Notes under the pieces: model-generated
Databases searched by the model: none
What the model saw: only the letters and a program-made list of their open reading frames with translations
Told to the model about the DNA's origin: nothing
Translations under genes and position numbers: made by a program
Shown here: piece after piece, positions 7,973 through 16,337 of the stretch
Layout of the letters: each line of letters opens with the position of its first letter
How positions within the stretch are numbered: the first letter of the stretch is position 1
NCBI GenBank assembly: GCA_050248155.1
Contig: JBFWSW010000018.1
Location: forward strand, 9,417 to 73,416
Length of the DNA stretch: 64,000 nt
Reading direction: 5' to 3'
DNA from: VFMC01 sp050248155
GTDB taxonomy: Bacteria > Actinomycetota > Acidimicrobiia > Acidimicrobiales > Ilumatobacteraceae

Positions 7973-9073
7973 ATGTCATCCGCTGCGACCACCCGGGTTC
8001 CCCTCCTCGATGCCGCGACCGGGCGGCCGGCAACTCACACGCCGGTGTGGTTCATGCGCCAGGCGGGACGCAGCCTGCCCGAGTACCGGGCCGTCCGGGG
8101 CGAGGGCAGCATCCTCGATGCGATCAAGCAGCCCGAGATCGCGGCAGCGATCACCCTCCAGCCGGTGACGCGCTACGGGGTCGATGCGGCCGTGCTGTTC
8201 AGCGACATCGTCGTGCCTGCTCACGCGACCGGTTTCGGGATCGATGTCACCCCCGGCACGGGTCCGGTAGCCGCTGACCCGTTGCGACGTCCCGGCGACG
8301 TCGGACGGCTGCGCCCGCTCGACGCCGGCACCGACGTCCCGTACGTCATCGAGACCGTGCGCGCGCTGGTCGCCCAGCTGCCGGCGACGGTGCCCGTGCT
8401 GGCGTTCGCCGGCGCGCCGTTCACGGTCGCGAGCTACCTGATCGAGGGCCGACCGAGCCGCACCTACCAGCACACGAAGGCGCTCATGCGCAGCGAGCCC
8501 GCCGTCTGGCACTCGATCATGGAGCGGCTCACCCAGCACTCGGTGGCCTTCGTCTCCGCGCAGCTCGGGGCGGGGGCCCGCGCGTTCCAGCTCTTCGATT
8601 CGTGGGCCGGCGCGCTCTCGCCAGCCGACTACCGCGAGTTCGTGCTCCCCCATTCGACCGCCGTGTTCGCTCAGCTCGCCGCGCTGCACCCGGGGGTTCC
8701 CGGCATCCACTTCGGCATCGGGTGCGACCACCTGCTCGAGCTCATGCTCGGCGCCGCCGAGGGCGACGGGCGAGCCACTCCTGTGCTCGGACTCGACTGG
8801 CGCACCTCGATCACCGACGCCCGCCGGCGGATGGGCGCCGGCCTCGTCGTGCAGGGCAACCTCGATCCAGCGCTCGTGCTCGGCGGTGCTCGACTGGCGC
8901 TCGAAGCCGCCGACGCGGTGCTCGCCGACAACGCCGGCCATCCAGGTCACATCTTCAACCTCGGTCACGGGGTCCAGCCCGACACCGATCCGGAGGTGCT
9001 CGCTGCCGTCGTCCACCACGTGCACACGACGACGGCCGGCCGCGGGCAGGCGGCCCAGGCCGCGCAGCAGTGA
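7973..9073 (+). CDS. hemE: Uroporphyrinogen decarboxylase
   Basis: HemE removes four acetate carboxyls from uroporphyrinogen III to give coproporphyrinogen III in the cytosol. The 366-residue length is normal. Signatures are the N-terminal VWFMRQAGRSLPEY (near 24-38), the catalytic Asp in VLFSDIVVP (about residue 75), GAPFTVASYL, FDSWAG, and the C-terminal FNLGHGV. It heads an operon: its TGA overlaps the ferrochelatase GTG by 4 nt. The divergent HD-GYP gene shares the 110-bp upstream region. Confidence 0.97.
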   Translation: MSSAATTRVPLLDAATGRPATHTPVWFMRQAGRSLPEYRAVRGEGSILDAIKQPEIAAAITLQPVTRYGVDAAVLFSDIVVPAHATGFGIDVTPGTGPVAADPLRRPGDVGRLRPLDAGTDVPYVIETVRALVAQLPATVPVLAFAGAPFTVASYLIEGRPSRTYQHTKALMRSEPAVWHSIMERLTQHSVAFVSAQLGAGARAFQLFDSWAGALSPADYREFVLPHSTAVFAQLAALHPGVPGIHFGIGCDHLLELMLGAAEGDGRATPVLGLDWRTSITDARRRMGAGLVVQGNLDPALVLGGARLALEAADAVLADNAGHPGHIFNLGHGVQPDTDPEVLAAVVHHVHTTTAGRGQAAQAAQQ

Positions 9074-10041
9074 CCACACCGGACCGACGTCTCATCGGGG
9101 TCGTCGTGATGGCCTACGGCAGCCCGCGCACCCGTGACGAGGTGCTGCCCTACTACACCGACATCAGGCGTGGTCGACCGCCGACCGAGCAACAGCTCGC
9201 CGATCTCCTCGCCCGGTACGAGGCGATCGGCTCGACGGGCGACGACCTGTCACCCCTGACCGCGCGCACCGAAGCACAAGGTCTGGCCCTGCAGCACGCG
9301 CTCGACGCCGTGCGGCCCGGCACGTTCGAGGTGGCGCTCGGCTTCAAGCACACCACGCCGTCCATCGAGCACGCTGTCGACCAGCTGGCGGCGCGGGGCG
9401 TCCGGTCGATCGTGGGGCTGGTCCTCGCGCCTCACTACTCCGCGCTCTCGGTCGGCCAGTACCACGATCGACTCCGGTCGGCTGCAGCCCGCCACGGCAT
9501 CGACGTCGCCACCATCGACAGCTGGGCGACCGAACCCGCCCTGGTGTCGTTCCTCGCGCGCGAGGTGCGCAGTTGCCTCGGCCGGATGCCGCCCGACACC
9601 AAGGTGCTCTTCACCGCGCACTCGCTGCCCGCCCGCGTCCTGGCCGAGGGTGACCCCTATCCGGCGGAGCTCCGGGCGACTGCGGCGGCAGTCGCCGCCG
9701 AGGCCGGGCTCGCTCCGTGGAGCCAGTGGGCCGTCGCGTGGCAGTCCGCCGGCCGGACGCCCGAGCCGTGGCTCGGGCCCGACGTCCTCCAGGTGGTGGA
9801 CGAGCTCGCCCACGCCGAACACCACGCGCCCCCAGGCGGCGACGACCGGATCGGCCTCCTCGTGTGCGCATGCGGCTTCGTCGCCGACCACCTCGAGGTC
9901 CTGTACGACCTCGACGTCGAGGCCGCCGGTCGAGCGCGCGACCACGGCCTCGAGTTCGCCCGCACCTCGTGCGTCAACGACGACCCCGAGGTGATGGCGG
10001 CCCTGGCCCGTCTCGTGACCGAGCGAGTCGACGTCGCATGA
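9070..10041 (+). CDS. hemH: Ferrochelatase (probably coproporphyrin type)
   Basis: This 323-residue enzyme inserts Fe(II) into a porphyrin. The metal-site His lies in LFTAHSLPAR and the conserved Glu region in GFVADHLEVLYDLD. The core fold begins with VVMAYGSPR. Cysteines in VCACGF and RTSCVND near the C-terminus sit where actinobacterial ferrochelatases carry [2Fe-2S] ligands, though I cannot assign all four. In actinobacteria the physiological substrate is usually coproporphyrin III (CpfC), which fits its place beside a CgoX-like oxidase. The GTG start overlaps the hemE stop (GTGA), and its own stop overlaps the next start (ATGA), so translation of all three is coupled. Confidence 0.94.
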   Translation: MTTPDRRLIGVVVMAYGSPRTRDEVLPYYTDIRRGRPPTEQQLADLLARYEAIGSTGDDLSPLTARTEAQGLALQHALDAVRPGTFEVALGFKHTTPSIEHAVDQLAARGVRSIVGLVLAPHYSALSVGQYHDRLRSAAARHGIDVATIDSWATEPALVSFLAREVRSCLGRMPPDTKVLFTAHSLPARVLAEGDPYPAELRATAAAVAAEAGLAPWSQWAVAWQSAGRTPEPWLGPDVLQVVDELAHAEHHAPPGGDDRIGLLVCACGFVADHLEVLYDLDVEAAGRARDHGLEFARTSCVNDDPEVMAALARLVTERVDVA

Positions 10042-11408
10042 CGACCGGTTCCGCCCGGGTCGTGGTGGTCGGCGGGGGCATCGCCGGGCTGGCTGCAGCG
10101 CACGCGCTCCTGACCGGCGCGTCGTCGGGCAGCCACGCGGTCACGGTGCTCGAAGCCCAACCTCGCCTCGGCGGCAAGATCCGCACCACGCCGTTCGCCG
10201 GCCACGCCGGCGTCGACGAGGGTGCCGACGCGTTCCTCGCGCGCGTGCCATGGGCCACCGACCTGGCACACGCCGTGGGCCTCGGCGAGCGTCTCGTGTC
10301 ACCGGCGACCGGCTCGGCCTCGGTGTGGTGGGACGGGCTACAGACGATCCCATCCGGCCTCGTGCTCGGGCTGCCGACCGACATCGGCCGTCTCGCCCGC
10401 AGCCGTCTCATCGGATGGGGCGGCAAGCTCCGAGCTGCCACCGAGGTGCTGCGGCCGAAGTCCGACGTCGAGCACGACTCGGTGGGTGCGTTCGTGCGCG
10501 AGCGCTTCGGCGACCAGGTGCACGAACGGCTCGTCGATCCGCTCGTCGGCAGCATCTACGCCGCCGACACCGATCGGTTCAGCCTGCGCGCCGTGCCGCA
10601 GCTCGCCCAGCTCGCGGCCTCGTCGCGCAGCGTGTTGCTCGCCGCGAGGCATCGACCGGCGCCGCCGGCCGGCCCGGTGTTCTACGCCCCAGCGGGTGGC
10701 ATGGCCGATCTCGTCGACCACACGGCACGCGCCATCGTCGATCTCGGCGGTGAGATCAAGCTGGATGCGGCGTGCCAGACGATCGAGCGCGACGGCGACG
10801 CGTGGCGGGTCGACGGCCAGCATGCCGATGCGATCGTGCTGGCCTGCCCTGCGGCGCAGGCAGCACGCCTCCTCGGCAGGGTCAGCGTGGTGGCCGAGCC
10901 CATGGCACGGATCGAGTACGCCGACGTCGTCCTCATCACCATCGCCATCCCGCGCCGCGACTGGCCCGAGCGGCTGCACGGCTCGAGCGGCTACCTCGTG
11001 CCCAAGCCCGTCCAGCGATTGGTCACCGCGGTGTCGTTCGCGTCACAGAAGTGGTCACACCTCGATCGCGAGGATCACGTCGTGCTGCGCATCTCGCTCG
11101 GGAGAGACGGCCTCCCGGTGCTGCACCTGTCGGACGAGCAACTGCTCGACGCCGCGCTGACCGAGGTCGGCGGGCACCTGGGCATCGACCTGCAGCCGCA
11201 GGCGGTGCGCCAGAGCACATGGCAGCGAGCCTTCCCGCAGTACCGGCCCCATCACGACCGCCTCGTCACCGAGATCGAGTCGCAGTTGCCGCCGAGCATG
11301 GTGGTCGCCGGCGCGAGCTACCACGGCATCGGCATCCCGGCATGCATCCATTCGGGTCAACGGGCCGCCGAGCTGATCGGACAGCGAGCACGTTCTGCGT
11401 TACTGTGA
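10038..11408 (+). CDS. hemY: Coproporphyrinogen/protoporphyrinogen III oxidase (HemY/CgoX family)
   Basis: This 456-residue FAD enzyme oxidises porphyrinogen to porphyrin with O2. The dinucleotide-binding motif VVVGGGIAGLAAAHALL is at residues 8-24. The family block LGGKIRT follows at about 48, EGADAFLAR at about 70, and the C-terminal FAD contact GASYHGIGIPACI ends the protein. The length fits HemY rather than HemG. Gene order hemE-hemH-hemY with 4-nt overlaps suggests the coproporphyrin-dependent route, but no chdC/hemQ gene is in the window to confirm it. The sortase promoter overlaps the last codons. Confidence 0.94.
   Translation: MTTGSARVVVVGGGIAGLAAAHALLTGASSGSHAVTVLEAQPRLGGKIRTTPFAGHAGVDEGADAFLARVPWATDLAHAVGLGERLVSPATGSASVWWDGLQTIPSGLVLGLPTDIGRLARSRLIGWGGKLRAATEVLRPKSDVEHDSVGAFVRERFGDQVHERLVDPLVGSIYAADTDRFSLRAVPQLAQLAASSRSVLLAARHRPAPPAGPVFYAPAGGMADLVDHTARAIVDLGGEIKLDAACQTIERDGDAWRVDGQHADAIVLACPAAQAARLLGRVSVVAEPMARIEYADVVLITIAIPRRDWPERLHGSSGYLVPKPVQRLVTAVSFASQKWSHLDREDHVVLRISLGRDGLPVLHLSDEQLLDAALTEVGGHLGIDLQPQAVRQSTWQRAFPQYRPHHDRLVTEIESQLPPSMVVAGASYHGIGIPACIHSGQRAAELIGQRARSALL
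11401..11406 (+). promoter_or_regulatory. -10 hexamer for the sortase gene
   Basis: TACTGT overlaps the stop region of the upstream oxidase gene and ends 6 nt before the sortase ATG; leaderless start predicted. Confidence 0.45.
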
Positions 11409-11412
11409 CCAC

Positions 11413-12150
11413 ATGAAGGGGCGGCGCCTTCTCACCTCGATGGGCTTCGCGCTCCTCTCCGTCACCCTGTCGGGTGTCCTGGCGGGCTGCAGCAGCGGCG
11501 GCTCGGCGTCGCAGGCATCGACGGTCCTGCCGGCCGAACCCGTCGGTGAGGCGATGCTCGCCGACGTCGAGTCCACCATCGACATCGCATCGCCGACGAC
11601 CGCCCAGCCCACCACGACCGCACCGGTCACCACGCCCTCCTCGACAGGCCCAGCCCCGACCGAGCCGCCCACCACCGATCCTCCGACCGTCGTCGAGACG
11701 CTTCCTCAACCGGCCCCTCCGCCCGAGCCCCGCGCCGACGAGCCGTACGTCGAGCTGGGCACGCTCGAGATCCCCAAGCTGGGCATCGTCGCACCGCTGC
11801 TCGAGGGCATCACCCTGACGACGCTCGACCTCGGCCCTGGTCACTGGCCGGGCACGGCCATGCCCGGCCGACTCGGCAACGTCGTCATCGCCGGTCACCG
11901 CACGAGCCACGGCAAGGTGTTCCGCGACATCGACCGGCTCGTGGTGGGCGACGAAGTGGTGTTCACCACCGAGGAGGGACGGTTCGTGTACGTCGTCACC
12001 GGCACCGACATCGTCCAGCCCGACGCGCTGTACATCATCGACCAGACCCCCGAGAAGACGGCGACGCTGTTCGCTTGCCACCCGCCCGGGTCGACCCGCC
12101 AGCGCATCGTCACCCACCTCGCCCTCCAGGACGGCACGACCTCCGGGTAG
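11413..12150 (+). CDS. Sortase-family transpeptidase (class E-like) with lipobox
   Basis: A 245-residue extracytoplasmic protein. The signal peptide ends in LAG-C26, a lipobox, so the enzyme is probably a lipoprotein rather than transmembrane-anchored. Residues 30-110 form a Thr/Pro-rich spacer. The sortase barrel (about 112-245) has catalytic His162 in VIAGHRTSH, Cys222 in TLFACHPPG, and a downstream Arg (229 or 231) in STRQRIV. It opens with the class E/D-like block LEIPKLGI. Sortases join LPxTG-like substrates to cell-wall acceptors; no substrate gene is adjacent. It lies 12 bp before the apolipoprotein N-acyltransferase homologue, which has its own -10 in between. Confidence 0.88.
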   Translation: MKGRRLLTSMGFALLSVTLSGVLAGCSSGGSASQASTVLPAEPVGEAMLADVESTIDIASPTTAQPTTTAPVTTPSSTGPAPTEPPTTDPPTVVETLPQPAPPPEPRADEPYVELGTLEIPKLGIVAPLLEGITLTTLDLGPGHWPGTAMPGRLGNVVIAGHRTSHGKVFRDIDRLVVGDEVVFTTEEGRFVYVVTGTDIVQPDALYIIDQTPEKTATLFACHPPGSTRQRIVTHLALQDGTTSG

Positions 12151-12153
12151 CCT
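12148..12153 (+). promoter_or_regulatory. -10 hexamer for the lnt-like gene
   Basis: TAGCCT starts on the sortase stop codon and ends 9 nt before ATG 12163. Confidence 0.45.
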
Positions 12154-12162
12154 GCGCCCTCC

Positions 12163-13719
12163 ATGCCCCGGCTCCTCCGTCTGCCGCGGCCGTCGCGCTC
12201 GGCCGCCCTGGCACTCGGCGCGGGGCTGCTGGTCGCGCTGTCCCTGCCGCCGTGGGGCATCTGGCCACTTGCCTTCGTGGGGGTCGCCCTCTTCGAGGTG
12301 TCACTCGGCGAGCACCCGACCAGTGGCGAGCGGGCGGCCCGTGGGTGGCTGTTCGCCGCCGGCTGGCTGTACCCCGGCTTGTTCTTCCTGTGGTTCCTCA
12401 GCGCGCCCGGCTACCTGGTCGCTGCCGCGATCTTCGCCGGGTTCCACTCCGTGGCCGCCCTCGTCGCGCCCACTGGCCGGTGGCGGGTCATCGGCCGCCC
12501 GGCCGCGCACACGCTGGCGGAGGCGGTGCGCTTCGTGTTCCCGTTCGGTGGCGTGCCGGTCGCCAGCCTCGCCATCGGGCAGGCATCGGGCCCCCTGCTC
12601 GGCATCGTGCGCGTCGGCGGCTCGCTGCTGCTCACCTGGGTGGTCTTCCAGATCGGTTTCGCGCTCGCCGGGCCGTCGCCGTACGTCCCCCGGATCGCCG
12701 CTCGCCGTGGCGGGCGCACCCGAGCGGCAGCACCACACGGTGCCATCGCCATCGGTGCGGTCGTGACCGTGATCGTGCTCGCCGCCGTGGCGCCGACCGG
12801 TCACGACCTCGGACGATCGCTCCGCGTCGCCGCCGTGCAGGGAGGCGGGCCGCAGGGAACTCGCGCGGCCGACACCGATCCACGTGATGTCGTCGAGCGG
12901 CACCTGGCCGCGACCGACACGATCCAGCCGGGCAGCGTCGATCTCGTCGTGTGGCCCGAGAACGTCATCGACGTCGCCGACTTCGCCGCCAGCCGCGAGC
13001 ACGGCGAGATCGCGGCCGAGGCGGCGCGCATCGGCGCACCGTTCGCCGTCGGCATCACCGACGACGTGTACGACGAAGACGGCCGCGACGTCGCCTTCCG
13101 CAACGCGCAGGTCGTCGTCACCCCCGACGGCGACATCACCGATCGCTACGACAAGGTGCGCCGCGTGCCCTACGGCGAGTACGTCCCGCTGCGCACCATC
13201 CTGCAGTTCGTCGGCGCCCCGGTCGACCAGATCCCGCGCGACGCCGTTGCCGGCACCGGCCCCGCGTTCATCGAGCTGCCGAGCGGCGAACGCCTGGGTG
13301 TCGTGATCTCGTGGGAGGTCTTCTTCGGCAGCCGCGCCCGTGACGGCGCCCGGCACGGCGCGGAGGTGATGCTCAACCCGACCAACGGTTCGAGCTACAC
13401 GGGGACGATGCTGCAGACCCAACAGGTCGCGTCGAGCCGGCTGAGGGCCGTCGAGACCGGGCGCTGGGTGGTGCAGGTCGCCCCGACCGGCTTCAGTGCC
13501 TTCATCGACGACGAGGGGCACGTCCACCAGCGGACGGCGGTGAGCGAGCGACGCGTGATCGTCGGCGACGTCGAGCTGCGCGCGGGCCGCACGTGGTACA
13601 CGACGCTCGGCGACTGGCCCGTCGTGCTCCTGGTCGCGGCCACCTTCGGCCTGGCCCTGTTCGCGACGCGCCGATCACACCTCGAGCATCAACGTGACGG
13701 GACCGTCGTTGACGAGTGA
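12163..13719 (+). CDS. lnt: Apolipoprotein N-acyltransferase homologue with Ser at the catalytic Cys site
   Basis: The protein has 518 residues. About six to seven membrane segments lie in the first 210 residues, then a nitrilase-like domain (about 220-480) and a final membrane helix (about 488-505). Lnt N-acylates the Cys of mature lipoproteins through a Glu-Lys-Cys triad and a thioester intermediate. Glu266 (VVWPENV) and Lys331 (RYDKVRR) are present, as is the accessory Glu339 (YGEYVP). The nucleophile position in the usual ICYE/CWE motif reads VISWE, with Ser383 (TCG at 13309-13311). Downstream LNPTNGSSY is intact. The enzyme may be inactive, use Ser, or have another role. Its last 45 nt overlap dtd on the other strand. 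Confidence 0.85.
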   Translation: MPRLLRLPRPSRSAALALGAGLLVALSLPPWGIWPLAFVGVALFEVSLGEHPTSGERAARGWLFAAGWLYPGLFFLWFLSAPGYLVAAAIFAGFHSVAALVAPTGRWRVIGRPAAHTLAEAVRFVFPFGGVPVASLAIGQASGPLLGIVRVGGSLLLTWVVFQIGFALAGPSPYVPRIAARRGGRTRAAAPHGAIAIGAVVTVIVLAAVAPTGHDLGRSLRVAAVQGGGPQGTRAADTDPRDVVERHLAATDTIQPGSVDLVVWPENVIDVADFAASREHGEIAAEAARIGAPFAVGITDDVYDEDGRDVAFRNAQVVVTPDGDITDRYDKVRRVPYGEYVPLRTILQFVGAPVDQIPRDAVAGTGPAFIELPSGERLGVVISWEVFFGSRARDGARHGAEVMLNPTNGSSYTGTMLQTQQVASSRLRAVETGRWVVQVAPTGFSAFIDDEGHVHQRTAVSERRVIVGDVELRAGRTWYTTLGDWPVVLLVAATFGLALFATRRSHLEHQRDGTVVDE

Positions 13720-14124
13720 GACCTGCATCTCGGTCCGGAACCGGCCGGTCTCGACCGTGGCGCCCAGCGAGCGAAGGTGGTCGACGACCACGGTGACGAG
13801 TGGCTCGGCGTGCTCGGGTCGTGCAGCAGCGATCCAGCTCGGGCGGCGACCCCCGCTGGTGTCGCCGTAGAGGGTGAACTGGCTCACCACCAGCAGCGTC
13901 TGCGTGGTGACGGCCACCGACCGGTTCATCACCCCGTCCTCGTCGTCCATCACGCGCAGGTGCCACAGCTTCTCGGCCAGCTTGCGCGCCTGCTCGACGC
14001 TGTCGTCGTGGGTGACGCCGACGAAGACGCAGAGCCCACGGCCGATCGACCCCACCTGTGCCCAACCCTCACCGTCGCGCGCGACGACGCTCGCGCTCGT
14101 CACCCGTTGCACCAGCCCACGCAT
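13675..14124 (-). CDS. dtd: D-aminoacyl-tRNA deacylase (Dtd)
   Basis: A 149-residue enzyme that hydrolyses D-amino acids (D-Tyr, and Gly on tRNA-Ala) from mischarged tRNA. Both catalytic signatures are intact: SQFTLYGDTSGGRRPSW in the middle, and the cross-subunit GP motif in NDGPVTLMLEV at the C-terminus. Start ATG 14124 (MRGLVQRV) gives the standard length and N-terminus. Convergent 45-nt overlap with the lnt-like gene. The divergent mutarotase starts 28 nt away, so the two share a promoter region. Confidence 0.95.
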   Translation of the reverse strand: MRGLVQRVTSASVVARDGEGWAQVGSIGRGLCVFVGVTHDDSVEQARKLAEKLWHLRVMDDEDGVMNRSVAVTTQTLLVVSQFTLYGDTSGGRRPSWIAAARPEHAEPLVTVVVDHLRSLGATVETGRFRTEMQVSLVNDGPVTLMLEV

Positions 14125-14151
14125 CCCGGCGATCCTGGCAGAATCCGAAGC

Positions 14152-14922
14152 GTGATCGAGCTCGAATCCGGAGACATCACCGCGGAGGTCAGCGCTGCCG
14201 ACGGAGGCAGGGTGGGCCGACTCACCATCGGCGAGTTCGACCTCCTCGTCACCGGTGATGCGTCGAGCTCGCCGCTCGCGTGGGGGTGCTACCCGATGGT
14301 GCCGTGGGCCGGCCGGTTGCGGCACGGGCGCTTCGAACACGACGGCAGGATCGTCGAGATGCCGATCGACATGGCGCCCCATGCGATCCACGGCACCGGG
14401 TACACCAGCGCGTGGGACGTGCTCGACCAAGGGCCCGACTTCGTCGAGCTCGACGTCGCGCTGGCATGGCCGCTCGGGGGCCGCGCCCACCAGCACGTGC
14501 AGCTCACACCCGACGCGATCGTCTGCGTGCTGACGGTCGTGGCCGGTCACGAGTCGCTGCCGGTGACGCTCGGCTGGCATCCGTGGTTCGTGAAGCCCGA
14601 GTCCGATCACCTCGAGTTCGGCGCGTACTACCCGTGCGACGGCGAGCAGATCCCGACCGGCGAGCTCGCGCGGCCGCCGCAGAGGCCCTGGGATCACTGC
14701 TTCGTCGAGCCGGTCTCACCGCTCGAGCTCGTGTATCGGCACGGCCTGCGCGTGCGGGTCGAGAGTGACTGTGATCACTGGGTCGTCTACGACCAGCCGG
14801 CCCACGCGACGTGCGTCGAGCCGCAGTCGGGGCCTCCGAACGCGGTGAACATGCACCGTGCGCAGGTCGTGCCGCCGGGCGAGATGCTGCAGCGGACGAT
14901 GACCGCGCGTTGGGATCGCTGA
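14152..14922 (+). CDS. Aldose 1-epimerase (galactose mutarotase) family
   Basis: The 256-residue beta-sandwich protein is predicted to interconvert alpha and beta anomers of aldoses. Conserved features are WGCYPMVPWAGRLRHG near the N-terminus, a catalytic-type His in HAIHGTGY (about 80), a second His in GWHPWFV (about 145), and the C-terminal acid in CVEPQSGPPNA. No signal peptide. GTG 14152 starts just after the divergent dtd. It may be transcribed alone; the glycosyltransferase that follows has its own -10. The true sugar is unknown. Confidence 0.85.
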   Translation: MIELESGDITAEVSAADGGRVGRLTIGEFDLLVTGDASSSPLAWGCYPMVPWAGRLRHGRFEHDGRIVEMPIDMAPHAIHGTGYTSAWDVLDQGPDFVELDVALAWPLGGRAHQHVQLTPDAIVCVLTVVAGHESLPVTLGWHPWFVKPESDHLEFGAYYPCDGEQIPTGELARPPQRPWDHCFVEPVSPLELVYRHGLRVRVESDCDHWVVYDQPAHATCVEPQSGPPNAVNMHRAQVVPPGEMLQRTMTARWDR

Positions 14923-14985
14923 CGTCGCGAACGTTCAGGCCACCGGGCGGCCTGCCTGGCTCGGACGCCCCCGGTGACCGGCGGG

Positions 14986-14991
14986 TAACCT
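14986..14991 (+). promoter_or_regulatory. -10 hexamer for the glycosyltransferase cassette
   Basis: TAACCT ends 7 nt before ATG 14999. The three following genes are coupled and probably rely on this promoter. Confidence 0.5.
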
Positions 14992-14998
14992 GCCTGCG

Positions 14999-16333
14999 AT
15001 GTCTGTCATGCCGGGTGACACAACCCCGAACCGGCGGCCGGTGCGACGGGCCGACGACCCCGATGCCCCCCTGCGGATCGCCTACCTCACGTACCGGGGC
15101 AAGCCCCACGTCGGGGGTCAGGGCGTCTACACGCGCCACCTCACCAAGGCACTCGTCGACCTCGGGCACTCGGTGGAGGTCTTCGGTGGCCAGCCCTACC
15201 CGGTGCTCGACGAGCGGGTGCCGCTCCACCAGTTCCCCAGTCTCGACATCTGGAACGACCACTATCCCGGGCGGCTGCCGGCCTACTGGGAGATCAAGAC
15301 CAAGGGCGATCTCGTCGAGATGCTGACGCACCTGAAGGGCACCTTCGGTGAGCCCCTGGCCTTCAGCGTCCGTGCCTACGACGCCTTGAAGCAGCGGCGC
15401 GGTGACTTCGACCTCGTGCACGACAACCAGTGCCTCGGCTACGGCATCTTGCAGATCGACAAGCTCATCCCGACGATCGTCACGCTCCACCACCCGATCA
15501 CGCGCGACCGTGCGCTCGAGATGGAGCACACCACCAGCCGGCGCAAACGTCGCAACATCGGTCGGTGGTACAACTTCGTCAAGATGCAGGGCCGAGTGGC
15601 CAGTCGCATGCCCCGCATCGTGGTGGTGAGCGAGAACTCGATCAAGGACATCCACGCCGACATGGGCGTCAGCCTCGACCGCATGCGGCTCGTGCCCGTC
15701 GGCGTCGATCCCGATCTGTTCCGGCCCCTGCCCCACGTCGCGCGGCGGCCCGGACACCTCATCACCACCGCGTCCGCCGATGTCGCCCTGAAGGGCCTCG
15801 CCTACCTGCTCGAGGCGATGGCCAAGCTGCGCACCGAGCGCGACGTGCGCCTCACGATCATCGGCAAGCCACGCGCCGGCGCGAGCGCCGACCTGATCGA
15901 CAAGCTCGGGCTGCGCCCGCACATCGACTTCGTCTCCGGCGTGCCCGACGAGCGCATCGTCGAGCTCTACGCCGAGGCCGAGCTCGCCGTCGTGCCCAGC
16001 CTGTACGAGGGGTTCAGCCTGCCGGCCATCGAGGCGATGAGCACCGGCATCTGCCTCGTCGCGACCGACGGTGGCGCCCTGCCGGAGGTCACCGGCGCCG
16101 ACGGCGAGACGGTCCTGCAGTGCCGCGCCGGCGACGTCGAGTCGCTCACCACCGCGATCGCCCGTGGGCTCGACGACGCCCAACTGCGCGCCCGTGTCGG
16201 TGCTGCCGGGCGGACGCGCGTCGTCGAGCGATGGAGCTGGAAGCACTGCGCCCAGCTCACCGTCGATCAGTACCGCGAGGTGCTGGCGATGCCGCAGAAC
16301 GTCGAGAAGCTCCGCCGGAACGGCAGGCTCTGA
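14999..16333 (+). CDS. GT4-family glycosyltransferase
   Basis: A 444-residue GT-B enzyme. The N-terminal Rossmann domain has the acceptor-side motif GGQGVYTRHLTKAL (about 39-52). The C-terminal nucleotide-sugar domain has SLYEGFSLPAIEAMSTG (about 330-346, the E-x7-E region) followed by ATDGGALPEV. An insert around residues 90-130 (YWEIKTKGDLVEML) is unlike plain GT4 enzymes. No membrane segment. It is first of three co-directional genes: the next starts 4 nt after its stop. Together with a methyltransferase and a toroid-fold protein it probably decorates one lipid, polyprenyl or polysaccharide product, which I cannot name. Confidence 0.9.
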   Translation: MSVMPGDTTPNRRPVRRADDPDAPLRIAYLTYRGKPHVGGQGVYTRHLTKALVDLGHSVEVFGGQPYPVLDERVPLHQFPSLDIWNDHYPGRLPAYWEIKTKGDLVEMLTHLKGTFGEPLAFSVRAYDALKQRRGDFDLVHDNQCLGYGILQIDKLIPTIVTLHHPITRDRALEMEHTTSRRKRRNIGRWYNFVKMQGRVASRMPRIVVVSENSIKDIHADMGVSLDRMRLVPVGVDPDLFRPLPHVARRPGHLITTASADVALKGLAYLLEAMAKLRTERDVRLTIIGKPRAGASADLIDKLGLRPHIDFVSGVPDERIVELYAEAELAVVPSLYEGFSLPAIEAMSTGICLVATDGGALPEVTGADGETVLQCRAGDVESLTTAIARGLDDAQLRARVGAAGRTRVVERWSWKHCAQLTVDQYREVLAMPQNVEKLRRNGRL

Positions 16334-16337
16334 GCAC

